In this document: positions 1-5,064 of the stretch, in pieces
Numbering within the stretch: the stretch's first letter is position 1
How the letters are laid out: each line of letters begins with the position of its first letter
Origin: Methanosarcinales archaeon
GTDB taxonomy: Archaea; Halobacteriota; Methanosarcinia; Methanosarcinales; Methanogasteraceae
DNA: 11,824 bases
Reading direction: 5' to 3'
Assembly: GCA_030594905.1 (NCBI GenBank)
Contig: JAUVEF010000018.1
Coordinates: 1 to 11,824 of the forward strand
Position numbers and translations under genes: made by a program
The notes under the pieces: generated by a model
Seen by the model: the letters and a program-made list of their open reading frames with translations, nothing else
Told to the model about the DNA's origin: nothing
Database searches by the model: none

Positions 1-1
1 C

Positions 2-406
2 AATATCGCAAATCTGAGCACGGACGTCGGTCTTCCGCGAGTGCGGGGGTATGCAGAAGATATCCTGCGCGATCTATCGAGCGCGGGTGTTGAGATTCAC
101 GAGATCATTGGCGGACTGGACGAGTATCCGATTTCCGGAGAACGTGCAGGTAAGATTATCGGTGAGAAATACCCTGGATTCGATTTCGCGATCATATCAG
201 GAGTTCCGCACGCTGTTCCGATGGACGCGCTGTCCGGCATGGAAGTCATATCAGTCACCAACGGACCGCGGCAGGTGCTCCCCTTAAAAGAGATGGGTCA
301 TGATGCAGTCATGGTCGAGATCGATCTACACCCAAAGACGCTCGGTGTCAATCACATCGTAGAATCCGAATTTGGCGCGACGCTGCGCGAGATGAACAGG
401 GGTTAA
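2..406 (+). CDS. 3' end of a gene, tentatively CfbD (Ni-sirohydrochlorin a,c-diamide reductive cyclase subunit, methanogenesis marker 13)
   Basis: The reading frame is open from base 2 to the TAA at 404-406, so the true start lies before the window and only the last 134 residues are visible. The piece is soluble and alternates hydrophobic strands with helices, as in a Rossmann-like domain. Recognisable stretches are [14 protein letters not shown] near the start, [20 protein letters not shown] and [11 protein letters not shown], followed by a VESEFG tail. From memory this matches the C-terminal domain of the nitrogenase-like component of F430 synthesis, which with CfbC reduces and cyclises Ni-sirohydrochlorin diamide. 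No cluster-binding cysteine is present in this part, so the call rests on sequence resemblance alone and could be wrong. It stands alone here and faces the PHP gene convergently. Confidence 0.4.
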   Translation, partial: NIANLSTDVGLPRVRGYAEDILRDLSSAGVEIHEIIGGLDEYPISGERAGKIIGEKYPGFDFAIISGVPHAVPMDALSGMEVISVTNGPRQVLPLKEMGHDAVMVEIDLHPKTLGVNHIVESEFGATLREMNRG

Positions 407-476
407 TTGTTGCATGGTTGGTGCTTTTGGAACAGAGTTTTTAGACACCGATTTACGTAGGTGGCGCCGATAGTTG

Positions 477-492
477 TCTCGTATACGCGAGA
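477..492. terminator. Inverted repeat between convergent genes, possible terminator
   Basis: TCTCG (477-481) and CGAGA (488-492) form a 5-bp stem with a 6-base loop, followed by a short T-rich stretch (TTTATT) on the plus strand. On the minus strand a run of six T lies just before it (500-505). It sits between the stops of the first gene (406) and the convergent PHP gene (526), where both transcripts should end. The stem is short, so this is a weak call. Confidence 0.3.
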
Positions 493-525
493 TTTATTCA
501 AAAAACCCCCTGCGCGGATTATTCA

Positions 526-1182
526 TCATCCACGCGACCGGCTCTCGACCAGGCGCATTGGATTCGTTCTGGTTGCAGCCAGCGCGCCACGTTCATCCAG
601 TCCTGCACCCACTGCTACCTTAAACGCCATTTCATCAGTGATCAAATCCTCTGGTGCATGGGTATCTGTGTCCACGACCAGCGCACATCCGATTTCACTT
701 GCAATCCGTGCAACATGCCCGTTTGTCCGGTTGTGCCCGGCTCGTGCTGTGATCTCAAGCGATATACCGCTTTCGCGTGCGAGTTCCGCCTCATCAGGCG
801 TGATGATGCCCGGATGTGCCAGGATATCGATATCCGCCCGGAGCGCGGCATCATTCGTGCCCGGCGCCACTGGCTCTACCACGGTCTCACCATGCACCAC
901 GATAATATCCGCACCAAATGATCTTGCCCTATCTGCGAGCACAGCGATCTTTCCGGGTGGGATATGGGTCAGTTCAACACCGGCAAGAACCTTGATTCCC
1001 CACTCCTCCTCTAAAAATGAAGTTTTTCTAACCGCATTCAGCACAAATTCAATATTCGTAAAATCAACATGATCTGTGATCGCAATAGCTGAATAGTTGT
1101 GCATAACAGCGCGACGGACGAGTTCAGCCGGTATCAGTACACCGTCACTCAATATGGAATGAGTATGCAGATCGATCATCAT
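526..1182 (-). CDS. PHP-domain metal-dependent phosphoesterase, histidinol-phosphatase-like
   Basis: A 218-residue protein made of one PHP (polymerase and histidinol phosphatase) domain. The metal-binding motifs are in order: DLHTHS (4-9), ITDH (35-38), GVE (68-70) with His73, VVHGE (95-99), LAHPG (121-125), LEIT (142-145) and DTDTHAP (171-177). These would hold a di- or trinuclear metal site hydrolysing a phosphate ester. The length suits stand-alone archaeal PHP proteins often named histidinol-phosphate phosphatase-like; the real substrate is unknown. Two tandem ATG codons (1182 and 1179) are possible starts. A TATA-like element lies 22-34 bases upstream and there is no Shine-Dalgarno, so the mRNA is probably leaderless. 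It is divergent from the DUF211 gene. No histidine-biosynthesis neighbour supports a histidinol role. Confidence 0.85.
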   Translation of the reverse strand: MMIDLHTHSILSDGVLIPAELVRRAVMHNYSAIAITDHVDFTNIEFVLNAVRKTSFLEEEWGIKVLAGVELTHIPPGKIAVLADRARSFGADIIVVHGETVVEPVAPGTNDAALRADIDILAHPGIITPDEAELARESGISLEITARAGHNRTNGHVARIASEIGCALVVDTDTHAPEDLITDEMAFKVAVGAGLDERGALAATRTNPMRLVESRSRG

Positions 1183-1203
1183 AGATATATGAGGTGCGAA
1201 ACG

Positions 1204-1231
1204 TATAAGTATTAAACCTCCAGATATAAAG
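1204..1231. promoter_or_regulatory. Divergent promoters of the PHP and DUF211 genes
   Basis: On the minus strand, TTTAATACTTATA (1204-1216) sits where a TATA box would place transcription start almost on the PHP start codon (1182), giving a leaderless mRNA. On the plus strand, GATATAAAG (1223-1231) would start transcription near 1253, about 10 bases before the DUF211 ATG. Both are read from TATA spacing only. Confidence 0.5.
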
Positions 1232-1262
1232 CATCGGGTAGTATATACCTGCGTATGATATT

Positions 1263-1556
1263 ATGGTTGGAATAAAAAGACTGGTTCTTGATGTGCTGAA
1301 ACTTCACAATCCGACGATCATTGAGATCGCTAACACGATTGGAAAGTTGGATGGCATAGATGGTGTGAATATAAGTCTGTATGAGGTCGATCAGAAGACT
1401 GAGAATGTCAAAATCACTGTTGAGGGTGACAGGATCGATTTTGATATAATCAAGAAGACGATTGAGGATCATGGTGCGGCAGTTCACAGTATCGACGAGG
1501 TTGCATCTGGAAAGCGTCTTGTAGAGGAAGCGGAAACGCTGCAAGAGCGCACATAA
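1263..1556 (+). CDS. DUF211 family protein
   Basis: A 97-residue protein typical of the archaeal DUF211 family (represented by the structurally studied MTH889 of Methanothermobacter). It starts [14 protein letters not shown], continues with [28 protein letters not shown], and ends in [16 protein letters not shown], all family hallmarks. The pattern of beta-alpha-beta units is that of a ferredoxin-like fold. Family members form oligomers and have been suggested to bind metal or small ligands, but the cellular role is unknown. The length is full. Its stop is 21 bases from the convergent SRP19 stop. No Shine-Dalgarno is visible and the leader is short. Confidence 0.88.
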   Translation: MVGIKRLVLDVLKLHNPTIIEIANTIGKLDGIDGVNISLYEVDQKTENVKITVEGDRIDFDIIKKTIEDHGAAVHSIDEVASGKRLVEEAETLQERT

Positions 1557-1577
1557 CTCGGCAATACACAAACTAAT

Positions 1578-1871
1578 CTAATCTGTGCGCCGCATTTCTT
1601 TTATTATCGAACCGATCTCGCGCAGGACTGATGATTTTGGGGTACCTGTTTTTTTAACGAGTACTCGCCCACTTTTTTTCCACCATGACGCTGGATATGC
1701 TTTATCTTGCTCAACAATCGGATCAAGACCAAGTGTTCTGGCGGCTTCAGCGATTTCACCAGATGCAGGTGATTTCAGAGCGTAGCGTTTCGTAACTCTG
1801 CGTCCATCTTTCCTTGACACGGCACTATCAAAATAAGTGGGCCAGATAACGATTTTATCGGTTTGTGGCAT
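1578..1871 (-). CDS. Signal recognition particle 19 kDa protein (SRP19)
   Basis: A 97-residue archaeal SRP19, which binds the helix 6/8 tips of 7S RNA and prepares it for SRP54 in co-translational membrane targeting. The N-terminal strand is IVIWPTYFDSAVSRKDGRRVTK, including the conserved W-P-x-Y-x-D and the GRR(V/I) RNA-binding segment. The middle part EIAEAARTLGLDPIVEQDKAYP and the basic RVLVKK tail are also family-typical. The start chosen is the ATG at 1871. The frame stays open further upstream, but only by running through the tRNA-Tyr gene, so a start at 1940 is excluded. The ATG is 4 nt from the tRNA 3' end and has no Shine-Dalgarno or promoter of its own, so the mRNA probably arises by tRNA 3' processing of a joint transcript. 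Confidence 0.93.
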   Translation of the reverse strand: MPQTDKIVIWPTYFDSAVSRKDGRRVTKRYALKSPASGEIAEAARTLGLDPIVEQDKAYPASWWKKSGRVLVKKTGTPKSSVLREIGSIIKEMRRTD

Positions 1872-1875
1872 TAAA

Positions 1876-1987
1876 TCCCGCCTCCCGGAATCGAACCGGG
1901 GACATCGCGGTGTCTGCGCGGTAATGTGTGCAATTCGCACATGATCTTACTACAGCCGCGCACTCTACCAGGCTGAGTTAAAGCGGG
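1876..1987 (-). tRNA. tRNA-Tyr(GTA) with a 38-nt intron
   Basis: Reading the minus strand from 1987, CCCGCTT pairs with AGGCGGG to form a 7-bp acceptor stem. The D-arm is ACTC/GAGT and the anticodon stem CGCGG/CCGCG. The loop is C-T-GTA-G-A once the intron is removed, the variable loop has 5 nt, and the T-arm CCCGG-TTCGATT-CCGGG is canonical. The anticodon GTA, the C1-G72 pair and discriminator A73 are the archaeal tyrosine identity set. The exons are 38 nt (1987-1950) and 36 nt (1911-1876), giving a 74-nt tRNA. The CCA end is not encoded, as the next bases are TTTA. SRP19 starts 4 nt downstream. Confidence 0.95.
1912..1949 (-). other. tRNA-Tyr intron (bulge-helix-bulge type) after position 37
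   Basis: The 38-nt insert splits the anticodon loop between positions 37 and 38, the standard archaeal site. The splice junctions form a canonical bulge-helix-bulge. CTGT (loop positions 32-35) pairs with intronic GCAG over 4 bp (one G-T pair). The flanking 3-nt bulges are AG|T at the 5' site and AC|A at the 3' site. The intron contains a decoy CCGCG identical to the true 3' anticodon stem strand; using it would leave an impossible 16-nt variable loop. An inner complementary segment (ATGTG / CACAT) closes the intron hairpin. Confidence 0.88.
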
Positions 1988-2010
1988 TCAATCAAGAGAT
2001 TTGTGCGCGA

Positions 2011-2020
2011 TACTTATCAA
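2011..2020 (-). promoter_or_regulatory. TATA-like promoter of tRNA-Tyr/SRP19
   Basis: TTGATAAGTA on the minus strand is centred about 28 bases before the tRNA 5' end, the spacing expected for an archaeal box A. It would serve the joint tRNA-SRP19 transcript. Confidence 0.4.
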
Positions 2021-2050
2021 GGTTTGCTTCTGCCAGGAGCTGCGGCACAC

Positions 2051-2087
2051 AAACGTCATCTGAAAATCAGGATCCCGACGTTTTTTT
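2051..2087 (+). terminator. Long imperfect hairpin followed by seven T, terminator-like, without an upstream plus-strand gene
   Basis: AAACGTC (2051-2057) pairs with GACGTTT (2077-2083). Inside, CTGA (2060-2063) pairs with TCAG (2067-2070) around an AAA loop, and two further A-T pairs form if single-base and CCC bulges are allowed. The downstream strand runs into TTTTTTT (2081-2087). The shape is that of an intrinsic terminator on the plus strand, yet no plus-strand gene lies between 1556 and 2272. It may end a small RNA or be an operator. The rest of 1988-2271 holds the tRNA promoter, the regulator's promoter and a small GCGCA/TGCGC inverted repeat near 2139-2153. Confidence 0.4.
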
Positions 2088-2230
2088 GGTTGTTGGTATG
2101 TGGCGCCCCGCGCTTACAATCCAGCTGCGGCAGATCGGCGCAGCAATTGCGCAACCGACTGTTATGAACACTGCTGGGCCACAATCGATGCGAAAGATGT
2201 AATATGTATAAAGTTCTTTTAGGCAAAAGA

Positions 2231-2265
2231 CTTATATATGATAATTCCATATACGCATTTGGTGA
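2231..2265 (+). promoter_or_regulatory. Promoter and ribosome binding site of the winged-helix regulator
   Basis: CTTATATATG (2231-2240) is a strong TATA box that would start transcription near 2262, about 10 bases before the ATG at 2272. GGTGA at 2261-2265 matches the archaeal anti-Shine-Dalgarno and may be at the very start of the mRNA. A second TATA-like ATGTATAAAG lies at about 2204-2213. Confidence 0.5.
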
Positions 2266-2271
2266 TATATC

Positions 2272-2646
2272 ATGAAAGATTTATCGGTAAAAGTTCTGGA
2301 TGATGACGATGAAGAGTTCGTAGACATACTGATCAAGCAGGGACTGAAGCGGAATACTGCCAAGGTGCTGGCATATCTGAAAGGTGTCGATAAGGTAACG
2401 TCAAAGGACCTTGAGGTCGGTGCAGACTTAAGGCAGCCCGAGGTCAGTATTGCAATGAGAGAACTACGTGAAAGTGACTGGGTCAACGAAACCGACGAGA
2501 AGAAGCCGGGAAAAGGTCGCCCATACAAAGTATATTCGCTCAACGTACCCATTGGACATATTATAGAGAAACTTGAAGATAAAAAGAAGATCGAAGCTCA
2601 GGAAACGATGAAAAACATCGAACGATTGAAAGCGTTGAGTGCATGA
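2272..2646 (+). CDS. Winged-helix transcriptional regulator (ArsR/TrmB-like, archaeal COG4738 type)
   Basis: A 124-residue protein. After an acidic start (residues 9-15) there is a winged helix-turn-helix at about 24-90. Helices cover LKRNTAKVLAYLKG and the recognition region DLRQPEVSIAMRELRESDWV, and the wing is KKPGKGRPYKVYSL, ending in the GRP-x-K-x-Y signature common in archaeal TrmB/ArsR-like regulators. The C-terminal third (about 93-122) is a charged helix that could form a dimerising coiled coil. I recall such proteins as the small archaeal predicted regulators grouped in COG4738; their targets and signals are unknown. No ligand-binding cysteines are present. It is convergent with ribB, with only 5 bases between the two stop codons, so the transcripts probably overlap. 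Confidence 0.8.
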   Translation: MKDLSVKVLDDDDEEFVDILIKQGLKRNTAKVLAYLKGVDKVTSKDLEVGADLRQPEVSIAMRELRESDWVNETDEKKPGKGRPYKVYSLNVPIGHIIEKLEDKKKIEAQETMKNIERLKALSA

Positions 2647-2651
2647 TGCAC

Positions 2652-3323
2652 TCAACTTTTAACCAATCCCGATGCGATCTCGTCACCATCTATAAAAATT
2701 AAATTGTTTTCTTGCGCATATTTTTCCGCATCCTCTCTGGTGAGTGCATACCCTGTTTCAGCATCAAGCATTTCGCAGATCACTGTAACCGGGTTGATGC
2801 TGGCAAGCATCGCAAGCACGATCGAGAGTTCGGTTTGACCCTTGCGCTCTTCCAACAGATTTTTTGCACCGCGTAGCACCGCAACGTGTCCCGGAGATTG
2901 AAACTCGCTTGAAAAACTAACCGGCTCCCCACGCATAGCGGACTCCACGATCTCATCGAGTTTTCTCATGGTGAGCGCGCGGTCCCTATCCGGGATGCCT
3001 GTGAACGTGGTTCGGTGGTTCACCCAGAGCGAAAACGAAGAGCGAGAGTCATACTGCAAAGCTCCTTTTGCGACCTGTGCCAGATCCGGGGAACGCTTGA
3101 GGATGTCTGCCATGAACGGAAGTCCAAGACGCGCGCAAGCCTCGTCCGGCAGCACGGTGCAGATAAGTCCGCCGCCATGTATGCGCATATACGCAACATC
3201 CTCCGGGCGGATCGCCTTTGCCGGTATCACCAGATCAGTCTCGCCCTCTCGGTCTGCTGAATCATATATCAGTACCATTTCGTTGTTTTTGATCGCATCG
3301 ATCGCTTTTGTTATGTTTTGCAT
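2652..3323 (-). CDS. ribB: 3,4-dihydroxy-2-butanone 4-phosphate synthase (RibB)
   Basis: A 223-residue stand-alone RibB, converting ribulose 5-phosphate to formate and the four-carbon riboflavin precursor, with Mg2+ in the active site. The substrate and metal loop DREGETDL is at 24-31 (preceding YDSA), GGLIC at 51-55, SSFSLWVNHRTTFTGIPDRDRALT at 95-118 and SPGHV at 143-147. The second metal-ligand motif, normally GHTE, reads GQTE at 162-165, so the histidine is replaced by glutamine (codon CAA). All other catalytic motifs are intact and the length is normal for archaea. The ATG overlaps the end of ribK by 13 bases and is preceded by an AAGGTGAT Shine-Dalgarno at 3328-3335, so the two genes form one operon. 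Confidence 0.93.
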   Translation of the reverse strand: MQNITKAIDAIKNNEMVLIYDSADREGETDLVIPAKAIRPEDVAYMRIHGGGLICTVLPDEACARLGLPFMADILKRSPDLAQVAKGALQYDSRSSFSLWVNHRTTFTGIPDRDRALTMRKLDEIVESAMRGEPVSFSSEFQSPGHVAVLRGAKNLLEERKGQTELSIVLAMLASINPVTVICEMLDAETGYALTREDAEKYAQENNLIFIDGDEIASGLVKS

Positions 3324-3964
3324 AATATCACCTTCACCTCGTCACCATCACTAACATCCAGATGTTCTCGAAGATTTACATGAGCTATAATTTCGATTAT
3401 GTTATCCGGATAGTTTTTTCGGTTTGGAATAACGATTGCACCATTCACGCCATCGAGTTTTACTTTAAAACACTTCACCGATCCAAACGTCCGGGTCCCG
3501 TCATCAAAACCCTCTACGTCCACAAACCCAAGAGCATCCAGTCTTTTTCTTGCAGTTATGCTCCATGGATCCAGTTCTATGTTGAACGTACCGGGGAACG
3601 GAGTAAACCCGAGTTCCTGCTCGAACTGTTGCAGGTAGCCCGCGAGTGTGACATAGTATCTCCCCTCGCCAAGTCCGGTACAGACCGTTCCGGTCAATCC
3701 GATCTCCTCATCATCCCCAAATATCTGCTGGTATTTCAGATACTCCTTCTGCAGGGCGAGTATGCCCGGTTCAGTGATCGTAATCTCCTGACCGTTTGGG
3801 ATCATCCGTCTTTTGATCATATTCTCCTGTTCAAGAGTCTGCAGTTTGCGGGACGCTGTCTGTGGGCTTGCCCCGAGGCGCCGGGCAAATTCGGCAGAGG
3901 ATATGGTGACGGTCGATCCGAGCGCACCGATCAGCGCAAGTTCTTTGAGCGGTTCAATAGACAT
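3311..3964 (-). CDS. ribK: HTH-fused CTP-dependent riboflavin kinase (RibK / RbkR type regulator-kinase)
   Basis: A 217-residue two-domain protein. Residues 1-75 are a winged helix (SSAEFARRLGASPQTASRKLQTLEQENMI, then the wing RRMIPNGQEITITEPG). Residues 86-217 are the archaeal riboflavin kinase, which makes FMN using CTP instead of ATP. Kinase motifs are TGTVCTGLGEGRYYV (91-105), FTPFPGTFNIEL (120-131), GAIVIPNRKNYP (175-186) and the EIIAHVNLREHL...DGDEV tail. Archaeal fusions of this kind, named RbkR, have been described as both kinase and repressor or activator of riboflavin genes. An inverted repeat at the predicted transcription start suggests autoregulation. It is the first gene of the ribK-ribB operon. 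The ATG at 3964 has GTGAT a few bases upstream. Confidence 0.92.
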   Translation of the reverse strand: MSIEPLKELALIGALGSTVTISSAEFARRLGASPQTASRKLQTLEQENMIKRRMIPNGQEITITEPGILALQKEYLKYQQIFGDDEEIGLTGTVCTGLGEGRYYVTLAGYLQQFEQELGFTPFPGTFNIELDPWSITARKRLDALGFVDVEGFDDGTRTFGSVKCFKVKLDGVNGAIVIPNRKNYPDNIIEIIAHVNLREHLDVSDGDEVKVILCKT

Positions 3965-3986
3965 GGTATCACGTATCTTCCATTTT

Positions 3987-4025
3987 TGAGATGATTCTCA
4001 TATATTGGATTGATGGATTTAAAGG
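3987..4025 (-). promoter_or_regulatory. ribK-ribB promoter with operator-like inverted repeat
   Basis: On the minus strand, CCTTTAAATCC (4015-4025) is a TATA box that places transcription start near 3994. A perfect inverted repeat TGAGA-N4-TCTCA (3987-4000) lies exactly over that start. This is where a repressor would act, and the first gene encodes an HTH-riboflavin kinase, so it is a good candidate RbkR site. The match to a published RbkR motif was not checked. Confidence 0.45.
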
Positions 4026-4072
4026 TTGTGTCGCGCGCGGGAGCTATACAGTTCGGGCACGCGTTTCACTGC

Positions 4073-4104
4073 GCTATTTAAGTTTTGTATCATGCGGCTG
4101 ATAC
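4073..4104 (+). promoter_or_regulatory. Orphan TATA box with perfect inverted repeat in the 3965-4341 intergenic region
   Basis: CTATTTAAG (about 4074-4082) is followed by GTATCA-N6-TGATAC (4087-4104), a perfect 6-bp-arm inverted repeat between the TATA box and the expected start. The next convincing start codon is at 4342 and a second promoter lies nearer to it (4259). This may be a distal, regulated promoter of the cytochrome cluster or that of a small RNA. Only tiny unlikely ORFs (16 and 26 codons) follow it. The stretch 4105-4258 otherwise shows nothing I recognise. Confidence 0.35.
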
Positions 4105-4258
4105 TATTTCGGCAGATTATTTATCTGGATCCTGCAGTTTGACTACCATGCGCCAACCGGATCATCAGCAAGCATCGGGGCAAAAAGTGCATATATGGAG
4201 CAGGTATCCCCTCCATGAGCGATGTTGATCCACCATCAAGATTATGATGTAATATCAG

Positions 4259-4330
4259 CGAAAGGTTTAAGTCTGCTGCTATTAGAGCATCTTGCCATAG
4301 AACCCCCATTCTTATGAAATGGGCGGAGGT
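4259..4330 (+). promoter_or_regulatory. Cytochrome cluster promoter, leader hairpin and Shine-Dalgarno
   Basis: GCGAAAGGTTTAAGT (4259-4273) looks like BRE plus TATA box, placing transcription start near 4292. The leader of about 50 bases is long for this window, where most genes seem nearly leaderless. It holds an inverted repeat CCCATT (4305-4310) / AATGGG (4318-4323) directly before a strong GGAGGT (4325-4330), 11 bases from the ATG. Pairing of the hairpin could limit access to the ribosome binding site. Confidence 0.45.
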
Positions 4331-4341
4331 AGTAACTGAAC

Positions 4342-5031
4342 ATGAATAGCAAAATACTGATGCTGTCGGTCGCAGTGATCGCAGTCGGGTTGTTCGCGCT
4401 TCCATCGACACTCTCGATGTTTGCAGGGCAGCACTCGTGGTATGATCCGAATGATAGTGGCGGGATACCCTGTCAGAAGTGCCATTTCCTTGAGAAGGAT
4501 GAACTTTCTGGCAGTGGCGGACCACATGATGTTGGCTACATGACGCTGGTGAACAAAACGATGGATTATGGCAATGGCGATGGTGTTGGTGGCGGTGACA
4601 CCTTCTGGGGCGGCACTGCTGATATCGATAGCCGATGCTACGGATGCCACCAGAGGGCAGGCAGCGCTGCGGATCATGCCTTCCTTGATGGCTCATGGGA
4701 TATTGCGCGCAACGAGAAACATGCCGCGGTAGCGGTCTGGTGTATTGATTGCCACCCGTGGGTTGAAACCGAACTGACCCATTCCAAGGCTGCACACAAG
4801 CCGTTTTATGAGCAGCTGAACAACACAGACGATGACAACCACCTGCAGACGCCGAACCGGGCATGTCTCGGTTGCCACACCCATGTCGGCGTGAACATCA
4901 CATGGGAGCGCAACGAGTTCGTGAGTTACGATGTAACCTGCGACGGAACCGGTTATGATGTGTCGTGGAACACATCGGACGACGGTGGAGTGAACGCAAG
5001 CAGATTTAGCAGCACACCGGGTTACACCTGA
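4342..5031 (+). CDS. Secreted/membrane-tethered tetrahaem cytochrome c
   Basis: A 229-residue protein with an N-terminal hydrophobic segment (about 5-27) serving as signal peptide or uncleaved anchor, so the haem part lies outside the cytoplasmic membrane. Four CXXCH haem-binding motifs are visible: CQKCH (44-48), CYGCH (99-103), CIDCH (134-138) and CLGCH (175-179). Other histidines (for example 61, 111, 127, 147 and 152) could be distal ligands. After the hydrophobic segment comes FAGQHSWYDP, shared with the next gene. The C-terminal module NRACLGCHTHVGVNITWERNE is shared too. Two non-haem-type cysteines are few (Cys200 alone), so no disulfide network is seen. It should carry electrons at the cell surface; donor and acceptor are unknown. 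It is the first gene of the cluster, with its own promoter and strong ribosome binding site. Confidence 0.9.
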   Translation: MNSKILMLSVAVIAVGLFALPSTLSMFAGQHSWYDPNDSGGIPCQKCHFLEKDELSGSGGPHDVGYMTLVNKTMDYGNGDGVGGGDTFWGGTADIDSRCYGCHQRAGSAADHAFLDGSWDIARNEKHAAVAVWCIDCHPWVETELTHSKAAHKPFYEQLNNTDDDNHLQTPNRACLGCHTHVGVNITWERNEFVSYDVTCDGTGYDVSWNTSDDGGVNASRFSSTPGYT

Positions 5032-5046
5032 ACTTGTAACCCGTTG

Positions 5047-5058
5047 TTTTTCTTTTTT
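5047..5058 (+). promoter_or_regulatory. Pyrimidine tract between the two cytochrome genes
   Basis: The 33-base gap carries TTTTTCTTTTTT ending one base before an ATG (5059) and 6 bases before the preferred start (5065). T-tracts act as archaeal termination signals, so this may partly end the first cytochrome transcript. No Shine-Dalgarno precedes the second gene and no TATA box is seen in the gap. Confidence 0.35.
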
Positions 5059-5064
5059 ATGCTC

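Noticed and set aside
461..1072. 203-codon ORF on the plus strand opposite the PHP gene
   Set aside because: Ser/Ala/Pro/Arg-rich translation without motifs, fully antisense to a well-supported PHP-domain gene.
1872..1940. Longer SRP19 with a start at 1940
   Set aside because: The added residues are translated from the tRNA-Tyr gene; the SRP19 family begins at the ATG at 1871.
2051..2075. Box C/D-like RNA on the minus strand (CTGA and GATGA near 2060-2070)
   Set aside because: The C-box match is poor and no proper partner C/D pair at the usual distance was found; a hairpin explains the bases better.
4092..4228. Small ORFs of 16 and 26 codons upstream of the first cytochrome
   Set aside because: No ribosome binding site, no recognisable composition and very short length.
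4121..4864. 247-codon minus-strand ORF over the first cytochrome
   Set aside because: His/Arg/Cys-rich low-quality translation, antisense to a protein with signal segment and four haem motifs.
5044..5064. Upstream TTG or ATG starts of the second cytochrome (5044, 5059)
   Set aside because: They add only a phenylalanine-rich run encoded by the T-tract; the start at 5065 aligns exactly with the paralogue.
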